Assembly (NCBI GenBank): GCA_963779685.1 | Contig: CAVZZG010000003.1 | Span: 868,001 to 932,000 of the forward strand | From: CAVZZG01 sp963779685 | Lineage (GTDB): Bacteria > Actinomycetota > Thermoleophilia > Gaiellales > F1-60-MAGs149 | Length of the DNA stretch: 64,000 nt | Direction: 5' to 3' | In this document: one piece after another, positions 24,560 through 33,130 of the stretch | Numbering within the stretch: the first letter of the stretch is position 1 | Layout of the letters: every line of letters begins with the position of its first letter | Translations under genes and position numbers: made by a program | The notes under the pieces: generated by a model | Told to the model about the DNA's origin: nothing | Seen by the model: only the letters and a program-made list of their open reading frames with translations | The model's database searches: none

Positions 24560-27541
24560 GTGCCCCCGATCACGAGACGTCTCCTCACCGCGGCCGCGTT
24601 GCTGCTGCTGCTCGTCACTCCCGCCGCCGCCAGTGCCGCGTCAGGGACCATCCGCGCGTTCGGGGCCGGTGGTGGCAGGTTCACGCTGACGGTCGATGGC
24701 GCCAGGAAGGCGAGGTCGGTCGCGGACGGGGCCGTCTCCGCCCGGTTCTCGGCGCGCACCGGCCGGCACACGTTCGTTGCCCTGAGCCCGTCCGGGCGGC
24801 CGCTGGCAACGGCCAGGCTGCGCATCGCCGTCGGCCGGCGCTACGTCATCGCCTTGACCCTCGATGCCCGGGGGCGCCGGACGCTCGTCCTCATCGCCGA
24901 GCCCGTCGCCGCGGCCGGCAAGGCGGCCTACCGGATCGCGAACCTTGCAGCCGGTGCGGGATCGATCAGCCTCCGGCTCGGCGACGCGCCGGGACTCGAG
25001 GTCGTCCACGCGCTCGCATTCGGATCGGTCACCCCCACCCTGCTCGTCGGCGGCGGGGCGTCCGCCACCGGCCTCTTCGCGCTGCGCGCGCTGTCCGGGG
25101 CGACGCTGCGCGGTTCCTCGACGCTGGTCGACGCGACCGCGAGCCAGACCACGTTCGCCCTCGTCCGCAACGGCGCCGCCTACACCCTGACGCGCCTGCC
25201 GTGGAACGCCGCCCCGCCCGTGCCCGTCAGCGAGCCGGCGATCACCGGCACGCGGCGCGTCGGCAACGACGTGTCGTGCGCCGGCGACAGCTGGACCGGC
25301 GCACCCACCGTGACCCGTCACTGGACGGCCGACGGGGTCGACCTGCCCGGCGCCACCGGCACCGCTCTGTCCCTGCTCCAGGCCATGCACGCCGGCCACA
25401 CCATCGGCTGCCGGGTGACGGCGAGCCGTGCCGGCCAGGTCGTGACGCTGCGGCCGACCGGGTTCGCGCTGACGGCACCGCCCGTGAACGTGACGCCGCC
25501 CACGACCTCCGGACGGACGGCGTTCGGCTCGGTGCTCACGTGCGATGCCGGGAGCTGGACCGGAGATACCGACCCGCCGAACTATGGCTGGCTCCGCGAC
25601 GGCAGCGCGATCACGGGCGAGATGGCCAGCACCTACACGCTGGCCGACCCGGCAGACCGCGGCAAGATCATCCGCTGCGAGGAGACCGCCTCCAACGAGG
25701 GCGGGACGACCGCCGCCGTCTCCGGCGCCGGCCTGCTTGGCGGCGCGCCGTTCAACGATGCGCTGCCCACGCTCTCCGGGACGTTCCAGGGCGGCAACAC
25801 GATCACGCTCGTCGCCGGCACCTGGGATCCGGTCGACGCCGTGCTCAGCTACGCCTGGTTCCGCTGCATCGGGGCGAGTCCCTGCACCCAGGTCGCCGGC
25901 GACGTGCCGACCTACGACCTGACGGACGCCGACTCCGGCGCGACGATCCACGTGACCGAGACGGCCACGGACGCGGTCGACGGCACCCTGACGGCGTCCG
26001 CCGACACGGCCGCCTCGGACGTCGTCATCCCGGCCGCCCCCGACGTCGCGGCGCTGGCTCCGGACGGCATCTCGACCAGCGCGGCGACGATCCACGCCAC
26101 CATCACGACGCACGGGCTCGACTCGGCCATCGACGTCGCCTACGGCGAGGACACCTCCTACGCCAGCACCGCGACGCCGGCCCCGGCCACCGTGCCCGGC
26201 ACCAGCGCCACCGGCGGTGTCTCGGCCCAGCTGACGGGGCTCACGCCGTCCACGGTCTACCACTACCACGTCGTCGCGACGAGCACCAGCGGCGCGACCG
26301 ACGGCGGCGACCAGCAGTTGCAGGCCGCCCCGGCTGCGATCGCCGGCGTTACCATCACGGGTGTCCAGGCCGTCGGCGAGGCGCTGACGTGCGACCGCGG
26401 CACGTGGACCGGCGACGCCGACAACACGTACACGTACCGCTGGCTCCGCGACGGTGCCCCGATCGAAGGCGAGACCACCGACACGTACGTCCTGGGAACG
26501 GCCGACTCCGTCGGCGGCACCACCACGGTGACGTGCGACGTGACGGCGTCCAACGACGGCTTCGGCGGGCTCCCGGGCGGCGCGACCACGGCCGCGGCCG
26601 ACGTCACCGTGACCCTGCCGGCCCCGCCCGCCGTGCGCCTCGAAGGCGTCACCGGCACCACCGGGTACAACACCACCCTGATCGCCGAGGTCAACCCCAA
26701 CGGCGGCGCCGGCGAGACCTACTTCGAGTGGGGCGCCGACACGAGCTACGGCACCGTGACGGCCTCCACCGCAACCACTGCGGGTACGACGTTCGAGCCG
26801 GCCACCGGCGCGTCGATCCCCGATGCGCTGGGCTTCCTGACGCCGAGCACCGAGTACCACTTCCGGGTGGTCGCCCGCAACGCCGGCGGCACGACCACCG
26901 GCGACGACCACACGTTCGTGACGGCGCCGGACGTCGATCCGTCGCCCACCGCCACGCCGCCGGAGATGATCCCGGTCGACACGACCGGCGTGAGCGTCGG
27001 CGACACGGTCGCGTGCGCGCCGGGCGACTGGACGGTGAACGGCTTCCCGAACACGTTCGCCTACACCTGGTGGCGGACGGACTTCTCCAGCGACCCGGTC
27101 CAGATCGCGGGCGAGACCACGACCTCGTACACGCTGGCGCCCGCCGACGCCGGCCAGAGCGTGTACTGCATCGTCACCGCCACCAACATCGGCGGCGGCT
27201 CGACCTCCTACGCCACCCAGACGGTCGACCTGCCGCTCCCGCCGACCATGATCGATCCCCCGCAGCTCTCCTACACGACGCTCGGCGTCACCGACCCGAT
27301 CGACGCGTTCCCCGGCACGTACGACCTCGTCGACACCCAGACCGGCGTCTGGGTGCGGTGCGACGCCGCGGGCGACAACTGCGTCCCCACGACCGAGACC
27401 AACTCGACCTACACGATCCTGCCCGGGGACACGGCCGCCTCCAACCCGGCCGGACCCGTCAGCTTCCGCTACCGCGAGACGGCCACCAACCGCGGCGGCT
27501 CGACGACGGTCGATTCGGACGCGACGACGCCGATTCCCTGA
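24560..27541 (+). CDS. Giant secreted Ig-repeat protein with DUF4397-like N-terminus (paralog 1)
   Basis: A secreted protein of 993 residues. The signal peptide ends near residue 27. Residues about 30-215 form two DUF4397-like beta modules. Ig-like repeats with a W-x-x-D/N-G core follow: LTCDAGSWTG and LTCDRGTWTG mark two of them. Fibronectin-like units with YFEWG or VAYGED cores alternate with them. The C-terminus is plain, with no LPXTG motif, transmembrane segment or basic tail. The GTG at 24560 is preferred over the in-frame ATG at 24557 and TTG at 24548 because its spacing to the -10-like box matches the paralog. It is likely an adhesin or matrix protein; no enzyme motif is seen. Confidence 0.82.
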   Translation: MPPITRRLLTAAALLLLLVTPAAASAASGTIRAFGAGGGRFTLTVDGARKARSVADGAVSARFSARTGRHTFVALSPSGRPLATARLRIAVGRRYVIALTLDARGRRTLVLIAEPVAAAGKAAYRIANLAAGAGSISLRLGDAPGLEVVHALAFGSVTPTLLVGGGASATGLFALRALSGATLRGSSTLVDATASQTTFALVRNGAAYTLTRLPWNAAPPVPVSEPAITGTRRVGNDVSCAGDSWTGAPTVTRHWTADGVDLPGATGTALSLLQAMHAGHTIGCRVTASRAGQVVTLRPTGFALTAPPVNVTPPTTSGRTAFGSVLTCDAGSWTGDTDPPNYGWLRDGSAITGEMASTYTLADPADRGKIIRCEETASNEGGTTAAVSGAGLLGGAPFNDALPTLSGTFQGGNTITLVAGTWDPVDAVLSYAWFRCIGASPCTQVAGDVPTYDLTDADSGATIHVTETATDAVDGTLTASADTAASDVVIPAAPDVAALAPDGISTSAATIHATITTHGLDSAIDVAYGEDTSYASTATPAPATVPGTSATGGVSAQLTGLTPSTVYHYHVVATSTSGATDGGDQQLQAAPAAIAGVTITGVQAVGEALTCDRGTWTGDADNTYTYRWLRDGAPIEGETTDTYVLGTADSVGGTTTVTCDVTASNDGFGGLPGGATTAAADVTVTLPAPPAVRLEGVTGTTGYNTTLIAEVNPNGGAGETYFEWGADTSYGTVTASTATTAGTTFEPATGASIPDALGFLTPSTEYHFRVVARNAGGTTTGDDHTFVTAPDVDPSPTATPPEMIPVDTTGVSVGDTVACAPGDWTVNGFPNTFAYTWWRTDFSSDPVQIAGETTTSYTLAPADAGQSVYCIVTATNIGGGSTSYATQTVDLPLPPTMIDPPQLSYTTLGVTDPIDAFPGTYDLVDTQTGVWVRCDAAGDNCVPTTETNSTYTILPGDTAASNPAGPVSFRYRETATNRGGSTTVDSDATTPIP

Positions 27542-27566
27542 CGTGCGCAGCCCCCCGGATCACCGT

Positions 27567-27598
27567 CTGACGGCAGGATCCCTGCATTCTGCAAGAAT
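27567..27598 (+). promoter_or_regulatory. Candidate promoter of the second giant Ig-repeat protein
   Basis: CTGACG (27567-27572), a 20-nt spacer and AAGAAT (27593-27598) are followed after 6 nt by the GTG start at 27605. The layout matches the paralog upstream, including the shared CTGC before the -10-like box and GAATGGG across its end. The gene may therefore have its own promoter despite the 63-nt gap. Confidence 0.5.
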
Positions 27599-27604
27599 GG
27601 GGCC

Positions 27605-30600
27605 GTGGGGAAGGTGATGAGAGGGGGGCTCATCGCGGTGGTCGCGGCCCTCGTCTGGCCGGCCGCTGCGGCTGCGGCCACGTCGACCGTCCGCGTCTTC
27701 GACGCCGCGCCGGCCGTGAGCTTCCGGCTCCAGATCGACGGCAAGATCCGTGGTAGCACCCTCGCTCCCGGGGCACTGTCGGGCCCGATCGCGCTCTCGC
27801 CCCGCCGGCACCTGTTCCGTGCCATCGGCGCGGGCGGGCAGATCCTGGCCGCCGCGCGACTGCGTCCAGCGGCCGGCCGCAGCTCGATCGTGAGCCTGGC
27901 GCAGACCGCCGGCGGCAAGGGCGTGCTCGTCCTGTCGACCACGGCGGTCAGGCGGGCGGGGTTCGCCTCGTTCCGGGTCATCGACCTGGCGGGTGCCAGC
28001 GGGCCGATCGAGTTCGGCACCGGCGCTGCGCCGGAGCTCCGTGTCATCTCGGGCCTGCAGTTCGGCCACACGTCGCGCACGATCTTCGTCCCCGCCACTG
28101 CCGCACCGGACGGCGTTCTGCCCGTCCACGCCTGGCGCAGCCAGGACGGGTCGCCGCTCGGCCGCTCCGAACTGGTCGTCGCGATCGGCGGGGCGACGAC
28201 CTTCGCGGTGGTCTCCACCGCGACCGGCACCGATCTCGTGCGCCTGCCGTGGGACGTCGCGCCACCGGAGCCACGGGCAGGGCCGGAGATCACCGGGACT
28301 CGCCGCTACGCCAACAGCGTCACCTGCGGCGGTGACACCTGGACGACCACCCCCGCCGTGACGCGGGTATGGACCCGCGACGGTATCCCCGTGGCGGGCT
28401 CGGCCGACCTCGACCTGGCGCTCACCCAGGGGGTCGACGACGGCCACACCATCGGCTGCCAGGTGACGGCGACCACGACCGGCGGGTCGGTGACGGTGCT
28501 CGCGCCGTCGTTCTGGCTGGTGCACGCGCCCGTCCCCGACGGGCGGCCGGTCATCACGGGCGCGATCGCCGCGACCAGCACGCTCACCTGTGGCGACGGC
28601 GCGTGGACCTCGTCTCCCACGGCGCTGTCCTACGCGTGGTTCCGCGGTGCGCAGCAGATCGAATCCGGCCCCACCCACGTGCTCGACAGGATTCTCGACT
28701 TCGAAACGCCGGTGACCTGCACGGTCACCGCCTCCAACGACGGCGGTGAGGCAACGCAGGTCGCGCTGCAGCCGGTCGTGCTCGGGGCGCCCACGGCGGT
28801 CACGCCACCCACCATCGGCGGGACGCCCGTCGTCGGCGGCACGCTCTCCCGTACCGGCGCCGGAACCTGGACCTACGGCGTCACCCCGCAACTCACGTAC
28901 CAGTGGGTGCGCTGCGCCGCCAGCGGCATGGGGTGCAACCCGATCCTCGGCCAGACCGGTGCCACGTACCACCTCACGACCACCGACATCGGCCACGCGG
29001 TGGCGCTGCAGGAGACGGCCAGCGACCCCGCCGACGCGACGCTCGCGCAATCCCAGTGGTCGCTCCCGACGACGGCGGTGCCGGCACTGCTGACCCTCTC
29101 GCCGTCCGACACGGTGGCGCAGACGACCGCCTCGCTGCACGGATCCGTGACCGCGGGCGGCGTGGCCACCACCGTGCACTTCGAGTACAGCTGCGCGTCG
29201 TGCGCGACGGTATCGACGCCGCCGCAGACGCTCAACGGCAGCGATCCGATCACCGTCGACGAGAGCGTCTCGGGCCTCACGCCGAACACCGCCTACACCG
29301 TCTCGCTGGTCGAGACCGACCCCGCGAGCGCGCGCACGGCCGCCGGCGCCGGCTTCACGACCCTCGCCAACCCGCCGAACACGACCGTCGACGCGGCTTC
29401 GGCCGTCGCGATGACGTCGGCGACGCTCCGCGGCCACGTCAACACCGGGGGCGTGGCGGCGACCGCTCACTTCGAGTACTCGGCCGATCCGACGTTCGCC
29501 ACCTTCGCCTCCACCGCCGATGTCCCCGTGACGACCGGCGCAGCCACGGCCGTGCTGGTGCCGGTCACGGGCCTGTCCGCGGACACGACCTACTACGTGC
29601 GCCTCCAGGCGACCAACAACGGCGGTGCCGACACGACTCCGGGCACCGGGTCGTTCACGACTCTCGCCGACGTGCCCGTCGTCACGGTCGGTGCCACCAG
29701 CGACATCACCCGGACGACGGCGACGCTCAACGGCCAGGTCAATACGAACGGCGTGGACGCGACGGCCCACTTCGACTACACGGCCGACGGCAGCGGCGTC
29801 GTATCCTCGACGCCCGACCAGAACGTGCCCGCCGGGTCGAATCAGCCCGTCCACGCCGGGATCTTCGGACTCGCGCCGAACATCCTCTACCACGTCACGC
29901 TGGTCGTGAGCAACAACGGCGGCACGGGCCAGGCCAGCGGCGGCGACTTCACCACCGACCCGCTGGCACCGGTACCGGTGCTCGACGCGACCACCGCCAT
30001 CGCCCAGACGACGGCGACCCTGAATGGCCACGTCGATCCGAGCGGCGTGGCCGCGACCTACCACTTCGAGTACAGCACCGACTTCCTGACAGGACCCGTC
30101 TTCCCCACAACCGAGGCTTCGGTTCCGGCCGGCGGTGTCGTGAGCGCGACCATCGGCCCGCTCGGGCTCGACCCGAATACGACCTACCAGGTGCGCCTCG
30201 TCGCCACCAACGCCGGCGGCTCCGCAACGGTGAGCGACACCTTCACCACCCTGCCGCTCCCGCCCACCGTGGGCGCCTCGCCGCTGAACGACATCACCAC
30301 CAGCAGCGTCACGCTCCGCGGTACCGTCGACCCGCACGGGGACCCCACCGCCACCTTCCAGTTCGAGTGGGGCACGACGCTGCCGTCCGGGGTAAAGCTC
30401 GGCGGCAACGCGACCGGTGGTGCAGTCAGCGCCGGGCTCAACACGCTGGCCCCGAGCACGGTGTACCACTACCAGCTGACGGCCACCAACGCGGGCGGCA
30501 CGGACACCGGAGCGGACCTCGCGTTCCGGACGGCCCCCGATCTCGTGTCGCCGTCGACCGTCACCATCATCGGCCCAGCCGCGTGGGCGCCCGGCGACCT

Positions 30601-31120
30601 GCTGACGTGCGACCCGGGAACCTGGACCGGTGCCCCTGCCGACAACACCGTCACGTATCTCTGGACGCGCAACGGCACGCAGATCGCGAGCGGCGCCACC
30701 TACACGGTGGTCGAGGCGGACTTCGGCGCGACCGTGAACTGCGTCGTGACGGTGTCGAACGAGCTTGCCGGGGGCATCCCCGGCGGCGCGACCACCGTGA
30801 ACGCGTCGAACGGAACCACGGTCGGCGTGCCTCCGGTCAACCTGACGGCGCCGGTGGCGACCGCCGGTGCCACCTCGGCGACCGTCGACCCCGGCACCTG
30901 GCGCGGCGGCAACATCACGCTCACGTACGCCTGGACCCGGTGCGACGACCTGACGATGACGAACAACTGCGGGCCTGCGCCGGGAACGACCAACCCGGCA
31001 ACCGGCGAGTACACCTACGACGTGTCCGACTCGACGCTCTTCCTGCAGGCGACCGTGACGGCCACCAACGGCCTCGTGCCGGACGGCTCGGCCACCTCGA
31101 ACGTCATCCAGGCGCCCTAA
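27605..31120 (+). CDS. Giant secreted Ig/fibronectin-repeat protein with DUF4397-like N-terminus (paralog 2)
   Basis: A secreted protein of 1171 residues. The signal peptide ends near residue 25 (AAAAAA). A DUF4397-like region (about 26-220) starts TVRVFDAAPA. Three Ig-like repeats follow (about 225-500). Then come five fibronectin-like repeats of about 98 residues, starting near 508, 603, 703, 802 and 900, with cores such as GHVDPSGVAATYHFEY and GQVNTNGVDATAHFDY. Two more Ig-like repeats end the protein, without a sorting signal. It shares domain order and a nearly identical DNA stretch (28442-28472 versus 25394-25424) with its upstream neighbour, so it arose by tandem duplication with later repeat expansion. 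Confidence 0.82.
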   Translation: MGKVMRGGLIAVVAALVWPAAAAAATSTVRVFDAAPAVSFRLQIDGKIRGSTLAPGALSGPIALSPRRHLFRAIGAGGQILAAARLRPAAGRSSIVSLAQTAGGKGVLVLSTTAVRRAGFASFRVIDLAGASGPIEFGTGAAPELRVISGLQFGHTSRTIFVPATAAPDGVLPVHAWRSQDGSPLGRSELVVAIGGATTFAVVSTATGTDLVRLPWDVAPPEPRAGPEITGTRRYANSVTCGGDTWTTTPAVTRVWTRDGIPVAGSADLDLALTQGVDDGHTIGCQVTATTTGGSVTVLAPSFWLVHAPVPDGRPVITGAIAATSTLTCGDGAWTSSPTALSYAWFRGAQQIESGPTHVLDRILDFETPVTCTVTASNDGGEATQVALQPVVLGAPTAVTPPTIGGTPVVGGTLSRTGAGTWTYGVTPQLTYQWVRCAASGMGCNPILGQTGATYHLTTTDIGHAVALQETASDPADATLAQSQWSLPTTAVPALLTLSPSDTVAQTTASLHGSVTAGGVATTVHFEYSCASCATVSTPPQTLNGSDPITVDESVSGLTPNTAYTVSLVETDPASARTAAGAGFTTLANPPNTTVDAASAVAMTSATLRGHVNTGGVAATAHFEYSADPTFATFASTADVPVTTGAATAVLVPVTGLSADTTYYVRLQATNNGGADTTPGTGSFTTLADVPVVTVGATSDITRTTATLNGQVNTNGVDATAHFDYTADGSGVVSSTPDQNVPAGSNQPVHAGIFGLAPNILYHVTLVVSNNGGTGQASGGDFTTDPLAPVPVLDATTAIAQTTATLNGHVDPSGVAATYHFEYSTDFLTGPVFPTTEASVPAGGVVSATIGPLGLDPNTTYQVRLVATNAGGSATVSDTFTTLPLPPTVGASPLNDITTSSVTLRGTVDPHGDPTATFQFEWGTTLPSGVKLGGNATGGAVSAGLNTLAPSTVYHYQLTATNAGGTDTGADLAFRTAPDLVSPSTVTIIGPAAWAPGDLLTCDPGTWTGAPADNTVTYLWTRNGTQIASGATYTVVEADFGATVNCVVTVSNELAGGIPGGATTVNASNGTTVGVPPVNLTAPVATAGATSATVDPGTWRGGNITLTYAWTRCDDLTMTNNCGPAPGTTNPATGEYTYDVSDSTLFLQATVTATNGLVPDGSATSNVIQAP

Positions 31121-31133
31121 GAGCTGAGCCCGG

Positions 31134-31151
31134 AGGGACGGGGAGGTCCCT
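31134..31151. terminator. Candidate bidirectional terminator
   Basis: A short hairpin (AGGGAC / GTCCCT, 6-nt loop) sits in the 40-nt gap between the convergent ends of the giant surface gene and dapB. Confidence 0.4.
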
Positions 31152-31160
31152 GACGGTGCG

Positions 31161-31856
31161 CTACACCAGGGCGTCGAGGCCGACCGTGAGCCCCGGTGGG
31201 AGGTCGGCGATCGCGCGCAGTGCGAGGAGGACGCCGGGCACGAAGGCCTCACGGCTCGTGGTGTCGTGACGGATCGTGAGCGTCTGGCCGGGCGCGCCGA
31301 AGATGACCGACTGGTGGGCGACGAGGCCGGGAAGGCGTACGGAGTGGATCGTGGGACGCGGCGCGCCGGTCTTGGCGATCAGGTCGGCGGTGTGGATGGC
31401 CGTGCCGCTGGGCCGGTCGACCTTGGTGGCCGCGTGCTCCTCGATGATCTCCGCCTGCGTCATGAGGCGAGCGGCCTCGGCGGCGAAACGCATCATCAGC
31501 ACGGCACCGATGGCGAAGTTCGGCGCGTAGAACAGCGCCACGCCCGCCTTGCGGGCGAGGGCGTCGAGTTCCAGCAGCGTGGCCCGCTCGAGGCCGGTGC
31601 TGCCGATCACGCAGGGCACGGATGCGGCGACGGCTGCCCGGATGTGTCCCTCGGCGGCGGCCGGGGACGTGACCTCGACCAGCACGTCGCAGGGCGCCGA
31701 GCCGAGGGCGGCCTCGATCGTCGCGAACGTCCCGTACTCGCCCTGATCGAGCGACCGGGCGATCCGGGCGACCAGGGTCAGGTCCTCGGCCGCCTCCACG
31801 CCGGCGCAGATGGGCGCCCCCAGCTTGCCCGTCGCCCCGGCCACGGCGACGCGCAT
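31161..31856 (-). CDS. dapB: 4-hydroxy-tetrahydrodipicolinate reductase
   Basis: A 231-residue NAD(P)H-dependent reductase of lysine/diaminopimelate synthesis, acting after DapA. The Rossmann motif is VAGATGKLG (6-14). The substrate-binding signature is present as EEHAATKVDRPSGTA: the first catalytic His and the Lys are kept, but the second His of the usual HH pair is Ala. It is somewhat shorter than E. coli DapB (273). It shares one base with the end of the M16 peptidase gene, so it belongs to the rpsO-pnp-M16-dapB unit. Confidence 0.93.
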   Translation of the reverse strand: MRVAVAGATGKLGAPICAGVEAAEDLTLVARIARSLDQGEYGTFATIEAALGSAPCDVLVEVTSPAAAEGHIRAAVAASVPCVIGSTGLERATLLELDALARKAGVALFYAPNFAIGAVLMMRFAAEAARLMTQAEIIEEHAATKVDRPSGTAIHTADLIAKTGAPRPTIHSVRLPGLVAHQSVIFGAPGQTLTIRHDTTSREAFVPGVLLALRAIADLPPGLTVGLDALV

Positions 31857-33121
31857 CAGGCCACTGCCAGCTCGGCCACGGCGCGCTCGAACGGCTCCTG
31901 CGACGGTCCGATGCAGACGGCCGACAGGCGTTCGGGCGAGAGCAGCAGGCCGGCCAGCTCCGCCACCTCGGGCTCCGTCACCGCCTCGATCCGCGCGCAG
32001 ATCTCGTCATCGCTGAGGATCTCGATCCCGAGCAACAGCGACTTCCCGAGCCGGGCCATGCGCGCCGACGTGAACTCCGACGCCAGGGCGATCCGGCCGG
32101 TGGCGGCGTCCTTGGCCCGGTCGAGCTCATCGGCGGCGAACCTGCCGCTCGCGAGCGCGTCGATCTCGGCTCGCACGACGCCGGCACACTCCTGGAGGTG
32201 CTCCTCGCGCGTCCCGACGTAGATGGCGACCTGCCCGGTATCGGTGTAGTGCGACCCGTAGGAGTAGACCGCGTAGGCCATCCCCCGCCGCTCGCGGATC
32301 TCCTGGAACAGCCGCGACGAGGCGCCGCCGCCGAAGATCTGATCGAGCAGGCCCGCGGCGAACCGGCGCTCGTCGTGGCGGGAGATGCCGGGCGCTCCGA
32401 GGCACAGGTGGTACTGCTCGGTCTCCTTGCCGAGGAACCGTCGCGCCGGCCCGGCAGGCAGCACGGCCGCCGGGCGAGCCGGCGCAGCCGCCGCGGGCAG
32501 GCTGCCGAGCTGCTCGGCGACCATCTCGACGAGGCTCGCGTGCTCGACCGCCCCGGCCGCCGACACGACGACGTTGCCGCCGGTGTAGTAGCTGCCGTGG
32601 TGCCCGGCCACCGAGGCGGCGGAGAGCGCCGCGATCACCGGCGCGGTGCCGACGATGGGCCGGCCGAGGGCGTCGTCCGGGAACACGGCCTCGCCGAGGA
32701 GGTCGTGCACGCGGTCGTCGGGGGCATCGTCGTACATCGCGATCTCCTCGAGCACGACCTCTCGCTCGTGCTCGATGCCGTCCCACGTGGGCGCGCGGAC
32801 CATGCCGCCGATGATCGTCAGCGCCTCGGGCAGGTGGCTGTCCCGCACCCTGGTCGAGATCTCCGTGTACTCCCGCGACGTGGCCGCGTGCAGGTCGGAG
32901 CCGAAGCGGTCGAAGCGCTGCGCGATCTCCAGCGCACCGTGGGTCTCCGAGCCGCGGAACAGGAGGTGCTCGATGAAGTGGGAGATGCCGTTCGCCGAGG
33001 CCTGCTCGTCGCGCGAGCCGACTCCGATGAAGACGCCGAGCGCGACCGAACGGAGCCCGGCCATCGCCTGGCTGGCGACGCGGACTCCGTTCGGAAGCGT
33101 GGTTACCTGGTGCTCGGGCAC
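31856..33121 (-). CDS. M16-family zinc peptidase
   Basis: A 421-residue member of the pitrilysin/processing-peptidase family. The inverted zinc motif HFIEH is at 48-52, with the downstream Glu ligand in the REVVLEEIAMYDD segment. The second, inactive M16 half (about 210-421) is present in the same chain. Proteins of this type follow pnp in many Gram-positive genomes and are thought to degrade peptides or process envelope proteins. It lies 9 nt after pnp and abuts dapB. There is no signal peptide, so it is predicted cytosolic. Confidence 0.92.
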   Translation of the reverse strand: MPEHQVTTLPNGVRVASQAMAGLRSVALGVFIGVGSRDEQASANGISHFIEHLLFRGSETHGALEIAQRFDRFGSDLHAATSREYTEISTRVRDSHLPEALTIIGGMVRAPTWDGIEHEREVVLEEIAMYDDAPDDRVHDLLGEAVFPDDALGRPIVGTAPVIAALSAASVAGHHGSYYTGGNVVVSAAGAVEHASLVEMVAEQLGSLPAAAAPARPAAVLPAGPARRFLGKETEQYHLCLGAPGISRHDERRFAAGLLDQIFGGGASSRLFQEIRERRGMAYAVYSYGSHYTDTGQVAIYVGTREEHLQECAGVVRAEIDALASGRFAADELDRAKDAATGRIALASEFTSARMARLGKSLLLGIEILSDDEICARIEAVTEPEVAELAGLLLSPERLSAVCIGPSQEPFERAVAELAVA

Positions 33122-33130
33122 GCGTGAGGA

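Noticed and set aside
28950..30560. Regular repeats that might be read as a CRISPR array.
   Set aside because: They are in-frame protein repeats of about 98 codons with diverged DNA, not short identical repeats with spacers.
27560..31252. Long open frame antisense to the second giant surface protein.
   Set aside because: It has no domain logic, mirrors the codon periodicity of the real gene, and begins and ends in other genes' frames; open antisense frames are expected at this GC content.
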